From positions 1-9,483 of the forward strand of contig JAIWOE010000147.1 in the NCBI GenBank assembly GCA_020217165.1: a stretch of 9,483 nt of DNA. The letters run 5' to 3'. The DNA is from Desulfovibrio sp. (GTDB lineage: Bacteria > Desulfobacterota > Desulfovibrionia > Desulfovibrionales > Desulfovibrionaceae). Numbering within the stretch: position 1 is the first letter of the stretch; each line of letters opens with the position of its first letter. Below, piece by piece: positions 6,641 to 9,483 of this stretch. Below the pieces are notes generated by a model. That model was given only the letters and a program-made list of their open reading frames with translations. It did not search any database and was not told where the DNA came from. The position numbers and the translations under genes are program-made.

Positions 6641-6670
6641 GTGTTCCCTCGTGTTCCCTGGCGTTGCCTG
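6641..6670. repeat. 10-bp tandem repeat with duplicated ribosome-binding motif
   Basis: On the plus strand GTGTTCCCTC (6641-6650) is followed by GTGTTCCCTG (6651-6660), then a degenerate third unit GCGTTGCCTG (6661-6670). On the minus strand each of the first two units supplies an AGGGAACAC block. The inner copy (GAGGG) lies 8 nt before the GTG start at 6637; the outer copy is 10 nt further away. Unit-number changes would alter the spacing to dprA. Confidence 0.6.
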
Positions 6671-6690
6671 GCCCCGTCAGGAGCCTTGCC

Positions 6691-8097
6691 CTACCCGCTG
6701 CTTCTTGCATATTGCATGCCCGGCAACTGCCGGGCAGCGCCCACCAGTTCCAGGCCCACCAGGGCGCGGCTCACGCGGGCGGCCTCCCAGCCCAGCAGCT
6801 GGCAGACCTCATCGATATGCCGAGTTCCCTGATCCGGCAAGGCCTCCCATACCTGGCGCTGGTCCTCGTCCAGGGCGGGGGGGCCTTGGGGAACAGGGGA
6901 AGCAGGGGGAGCAGGATCCTGCCCGCGGGTGGATGGGCCCTCCCCTGCCCTGCGGCGGCTTGTCCTCTGGGACTGGCGGCGGGGTTCCTGCCCCGGGGGA
7001 TGGCTGATCCTTGAATCGGCCGCCACCTGTGTGAGAGCGGGAGCGGGGGCCGGCGCGGCGGCACGCATGCGCTCCTTGAGATGCGGCGCGATTTCTCGCA
7101 GCACGTCCTCGGCGGTGGCCACAGCCCGGGCGCCGTCGTTGATGAGCCGCAGGCATCCGGCAAAGGAAGGCCAGTCTGCCTGACCGGGCACGGCCATCAC
7201 TTCCCGGTTCTGCTCCAGGGCCCGGGTGGCGGTGATAAGACCACCACTGCGCTCGCCGGCCTCGGCCACCACCACGGCCAGGGACAGCCCGCTGATGATG
7301 CGGTTGCGCAAGGGGAACTGATGCGGCTCCGGCGTGGCCCTGGGAGCCAGCTCGGAAAGGACCAGGCCCCGCGTTTCCAGCTGCTGTCGCACGTCTCCAT
7401 TGCCGGCAGGGTAGCCGGAATCCAGCCCGGCCCCGAGCACGGCGATGGAAGAGCCCACCTCCTGCAGGGCAGCCAGGTGGGCATGGCGGTCGATGCCGTA
7501 GGCCATGCCGGACACCACGGTCACGCCACTGCGGGCCAGCCCCGCTGCCAGGCGGGCGGCCATGGTGCTGCCGTAGGCCGAGCATTTCCGCGCGCCCACG
7601 ATGGCCACGCAGGTGCTGTCCAACAGGGTCAAATCTCCCACGTAATACAGGAAGATGGGCGGGTCGGGAATGTCGCGCAGGCGTTGGGGGTAGCGGGGAT
7701 GGTTCCAGAGCAGCACGTGCCGTCCGCCCTCGGCGGCCTGCCGCCATTCTTCCTCGGCCTGGGGCTGCCAGAGGGCATCCCGGAAATGCTGCACCACCCG
7801 CGCTGGCGCCAGACGGTCCCGCTCCCAGGCATGCAGGTGGGCCACCGCCTGCCAAGCCCCGCCGTGGGCCTCCAGCAGGCGCTTCCAGGTGCGGGGGCCA
7901 AGGTGCGGAGTGTGCTTAAGGGCCAGGCAGGCCCAGTATTCATACCGGGGATCTGTCGGCTTGCCGTATACGCCATACTCCTCGGGCGCCTCGGCCAGAC
8001 CGGACATTCCGGCCATCCCTGAAAGGCCCGGTGGACGCAGCAGCCCGGGGGCAAGCAGGCCGTGGCGCAACTGCATGGTGTGCCGCCGGTGCTGCAT
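6691..8097 (-). CDS. dprA: DNA-processing protein DprA/Smf
   Basis: DprA binds incoming single-stranded DNA in natural transformation and loads RecA; it is also widely conserved in non-competent bacteria. After an unusual N-terminal extension of about 50 residues comes a SAM/HhH-like region (about 55-125). The Rossmann-fold core (about 130-340) has the family motifs VAIVGARKCSAYG (Arg170), SGMAYGIDRHAH, AVLGAGLD..YP.GN, and FPLRNRIISGLS followed by GERSGGLITA and VMAVPG. A low-complexity, Pro/Arg/Gln-rich linker (about 340-405) leads to a winged-helix domain (about 405-465, LDEDQRQVWEALPDQG then HIDEVCQLLGW). At 468 residues it is longer than typical DprA proteins, because of the extension and linker. 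Start ATG 8097 lies 6 nt after the cpoB stop with only a weak ribosome binding site; ATG 8076 (residue 8) is an alternative, and a start further inside the extension cannot be excluded. All core motifs look intact. Confidence 0.95.
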   Translation of the reverse strand: MQHRRHTMQLRHGLLAPGLLRPPGLSGMAGMSGLAEAPEEYGVYGKPTDPRYEYWACLALKHTPHLGPRTWKRLLEAHGGAWQAVAHLHAWERDRLAPARVVQHFRDALWQPQAEEEWRQAAEGGRHVLLWNHPRYPQRLRDIPDPPIFLYYVGDLTLLDSTCVAIVGARKCSAYGSTMAARLAAGLARSGVTVVSGMAYGIDRHAHLAALQEVGSSIAVLGAGLDSGYPAGNGDVRQQLETRGLVLSELAPRATPEPHQFPLRNRIISGLSLAVVVAEAGERSGGLITATRALEQNREVMAVPGQADWPSFAGCLRLINDGARAVATAEDVLREIAPHLKERMRAAAPAPAPALTQVAADSRISHPPGQEPRRQSQRTSRRRAGEGPSTRGQDPAPPASPVPQGPPALDEDQRQVWEALPDQGTRHIDEVCQLLGWEAARVSRALVGLELVGAARQLPGMQYARSSG

Positions 8098-8103
8098 GTC
8101 CGA

Positions 8104-9258
8104 CTACTTGAGCCTGCCCTGCAGGGCGTCCTTGGCCAGCCCGGCGGAACCCGAACGCGGGTACTCCTTGACGAGGGTTCCCAGGTAGAAGCGGGCGTTG
8201 GGCTTGTCCCCCAACTGTTCGTAGGCATAGCCGATCTTGAGCAGGGCCGCGGCGGCTTTGTCGTGCTTGGGGAAGCGGGCGGTCACTTCCTTGAAGGTAA
8301 GGATGGCCTGGGCGTAACGCTTGTCGTGGTAGTAGGTTTCCCCCAGCCAGTAGTAGGCGTTGGGCAGCATGGCGCCCTTGGGGTTCTCCTGGATATAGGC
8401 GTTGAGCAGCTGACGCCCGCGGTCGATCTTGCCGGCCTGGATGAGCTTCACGGCCTCTTCATAACTGGCCGTGGGGTTGACGGCGGGCTTGCCCTTGGCC
8501 GCTGTAGCGGCGGGGGCAGCCGGGCCGGCGGCGCCCGGCGTATTGTACTGCACGATGGGCTTGGAGACGACCCGGTTGGGATCCAGTTCCAGGGGGGCTG
8601 CGCCGGGAATTGCCTCTCCGGCACCTGGCTCCGGCAGCTCCCCATTCATCCCCTGCCCTGGAACACGGGGGACGGGCTTGGACACGCGACGCTTGACCAC
8701 CTCCGGCGCTTCCGCAGCCCCAGGACCAGGCGCGGATTCCAGGGGAGCGACTGGCAGGGGGGCGACTGGCTCGGAAATCGGTCCGGCGACAGGCGGAGCT
8801 GGCGAAGCAGGGGGGGCAGCGGGCGGAGCGGGGGGAGGAACGGGAGTGGGGTCGGGCAGGAATGTTGGGATCGGTTGCCCCGGAGCAGATTTTTGGGCAT
8901 GATCCTGCGCAGCCGGCGGGGTCCACTCGGCCACCGCCCGCGTGGAGGCCGCACGCAACTGCCGCCTGGCCTTGATGTCCTGCAACAGGCGGGCCTTTTC
9001 CTTGCCTTCTGCGACAAGATAGTCTTCGATGAGGTCGAGCCTGGAAGCGGTGTCCGTCCGTGCCATCTCCTGGCCGGTGGCCATCTGCTGGAGGGTGTCA
9101 TCCATGGAAACCAGGCGCTCCTCCAGCTTTTCCACCTGCTGCCGGGAGGCGCAGCCGCCGGCCAGTAGGCTGCACAGCAACAACACCAGCGGCGCCGCAA
9201 CACGAAGGCCTGTGGCGGCCGGTCCGGCGAGGGTGGCTCGGGCATTGCTTCGACTCAT
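8104..9258 (-). CDS. cpoB: YbgF/CpoB-like TPR lipoprotein (Tol-Pal-associated)
   Basis: A 384-residue envelope protein resembling YbgF/CpoB, which works with Tol-Pal and peptidoglycan synthases during outer-membrane constriction. Start ATG 9258 is fixed by the strong AAGGAGGT 6 nt upstream. The frame extends to 9414 but without such a site. Residues 1-35 form a signal peptide ending LLAGG before Cys36, a lipobox; the next residues (Ala-Ser, not Asp) suggest outer-membrane sorting. E. coli CpoB is a soluble periplasmic protein, so lipidation is a difference. Residues about 39-100 are a coiled coil (QQVEKLEERLVSMDDTLQQM), as expected of the YbgF trimerisation region. A long Pro/Ala-rich linker follows (about 115-250). 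The C-terminal TPR array (about 265-384) has YEEAVKLIQAGK, AYYWLGETYYHDKRYAQAI and ALLKIGYAYEQLGD. It is first in the leftward string, 6 nt before dprA. No tolB or pal is visible in this window. Confidence 0.88.
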   Translation of the reverse strand: MSRSNARATLAGPAATGLRVAAPLVLLLCSLLAGGCASRQQVEKLEERLVSMDDTLQQMATGQEMARTDTASRLDLIEDYLVAEGKEKARLLQDIKARRQLRAASTRAVAEWTPPAAQDHAQKSAPGQPIPTFLPDPTPVPPPAPPAAPPASPAPPVAGPISEPVAPLPVAPLESAPGPGAAEAPEVVKRRVSKPVPRVPGQGMNGELPEPGAGEAIPGAAPLELDPNRVVSKPIVQYNTPGAAGPAAPAATAAKGKPAVNPTASYEEAVKLIQAGKIDRGRQLLNAYIQENPKGAMLPNAYYWLGETYYHDKRYAQAILTFKEVTARFPKHDKAAAALLKIGYAYEQLGDKPNARFYLGTLVKEYPRSGSAGLAKDALQGRLK

Positions 9259-9264
9259 CTCCTG

Positions 9265-9272
9265 ACCTCCTT
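9265..9272 (-). promoter_or_regulatory. Strong Shine-Dalgarno of the cpoB-like gene
   Basis: AAGGAGGT on the minus strand, 6 nt before the ATG at 9258. It selects this start, with its lipoprotein signal peptide directly downstream, over the in-frame extension to 9414. Confidence 0.8.
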
Positions 9273-9380
9273 GGACGCTCCCGCGTGCAGCATGACACCC
9301 CCCCGCGCCTGACAGGTGCGGCTGTGTCCCGGTCAGGGCAGACTGCACCACTTCGCGCTGCTGCATCGCCACACTGATGC

Positions 9381-9393
9381 ATTGCATTGCAAT
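9381..9393. repeat. 13-bp perfect palindrome ATTGCA-T-TGCAAT
   Basis: Two 6-bp arms around one base, about 120 bp upstream of the cpoB start and overlapping the best -10 candidate of the leftward promoter. The position would suit a repressor operator. No regulator can be named, and A/T-rich palindromes of this size also occur by chance. Confidence 0.35.
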
Positions 9394-9434
9394 ATGGAAT
9401 AGTGGTACAAGCAATTCGTCCGAAACACAATACC

Positions 9435-9460
9435 CCTCCGCAGAATACTATTGGCGGAGG
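9435..9460. repeat. Inverted repeat CCTCCGC / GCGGAGG with 12-nt loop
   Basis: Perfect 7-bp GC-rich stem (9435-9441 with 9454-9460) and an A/T-rich loop. Neither strand has a run of T directly after it, so it is not a standard intrinsic terminator. It could be a terminator-like end for a gene beyond the window, an RNA hairpin, or an operator. Confidence 0.4.
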
Positions 9461-9483
9461 CGATGCGGGAACTATCATGGATA

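Larger units (their letters stand above)
9259..9483. other. Non-coding region upstream of the leftward operon
   Basis: 225 bp with no supported gene, more A/T-rich beyond about 9375 than the flanking coding DNA, as expected for a promoter region. A weak minus-strand sigma-70-like pair exists: TTGCTT (9409-9414), 17-bp spacer, TGCAAT (9386-9391). It matches the consensus at only 3/6 and 4/6 positions. The window ends before the next gene, so its far boundary is unknown. Confidence 0.45.

Noticed and set aside
9259..9414. N-terminal extension of the cpoB-like protein to 9414
   Set aside because: It would bury the signal peptide 52 residues inside the protein. The ATG at 9258 has an excellent AAGGAGGT and directly opens a lipoprotein signal.
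9451..9466. Plus-strand sigma-54-like element TTGGC...TGC with GG-N10-GC spacing
   Set aside because: Only the GG/GC dinucleotides and part of the flanks match, it overlaps the inverted repeat, and no downstream gene is visible in the window to support it.

Overview
The window is a GC-rich, gene-dense stretch of bacterial chromosome. Codons are strongly G/C-ended, so long open frames appear antisense to nearly every real gene. Family content (an HDOD protein, receiver/GGDEF proteins, a REC-PAS-histidine-kinase hybrid, XerC, DprA, and a YbgF/CpoB-like TPR lipoprotein) points to a Gram-negative bacterium. By general resemblance it looks like a Desulfovibrio-type Desulfobacterota; that placement is inference, not proof.

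Layout: two genes read rightward and six read leftward, meeting tail to tail near 3307-3333. Rightward: (1) a PLP-dependent trans-sulfuration enzyme of the cystathionine gamma-synthase/lyase family, cut by the left edge; (2) a 685-residue REC-PAS-HisKA protein. Its ATP-binding domain and its C-terminal GGDEF domain have both lost their catalytic signatures. A possible 8-codon leader ORF, whose stop overlaps the start of gene 2, sits in front of it.

The leftward genes are packed like one operon, in transcription order: ybgF/cpoB-like TPR lipoprotein, dprA, a 167-residue protein with an N-terminal domain like the one found before HD-GYP domains, an HDOD protein, a REC-GGDEF protein, and xerC. 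The gaps are 6 nt, 53 nt, an 8-nt overlap, 14 nt, and an overlap of up to 38 nt. The only sizeable non-coding stretch is the 225 bp at the right edge, upstream of cpoB. It holds a strong ribosome binding site, a 13-bp palindrome and a 7-bp-stem inverted repeat.

Functionally, the leftward unit mixes envelope maintenance (CpoB-like), handling of incoming single-stranded DNA (DprA) and chromosome-dimer resolution (XerC) with a signalling trio. The trio pairs a probable diguanylate cyclase with an HDOD/HD-GYP-like pair. The converging hybrid protein also carries a receiver and a GGDEF-type domain, but looks like a catalytically dead scaffold or sensor. I see no RNA genes, CRISPR arrays, insertion sequences, or phage genes. 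The most interesting points are the doubly degenerate hybrid kinase, the apparent split of a DUF3391/HD-GYP-like architecture into two overlapping genes, and the duplicated start region with leader ORF before the hybrid gene.
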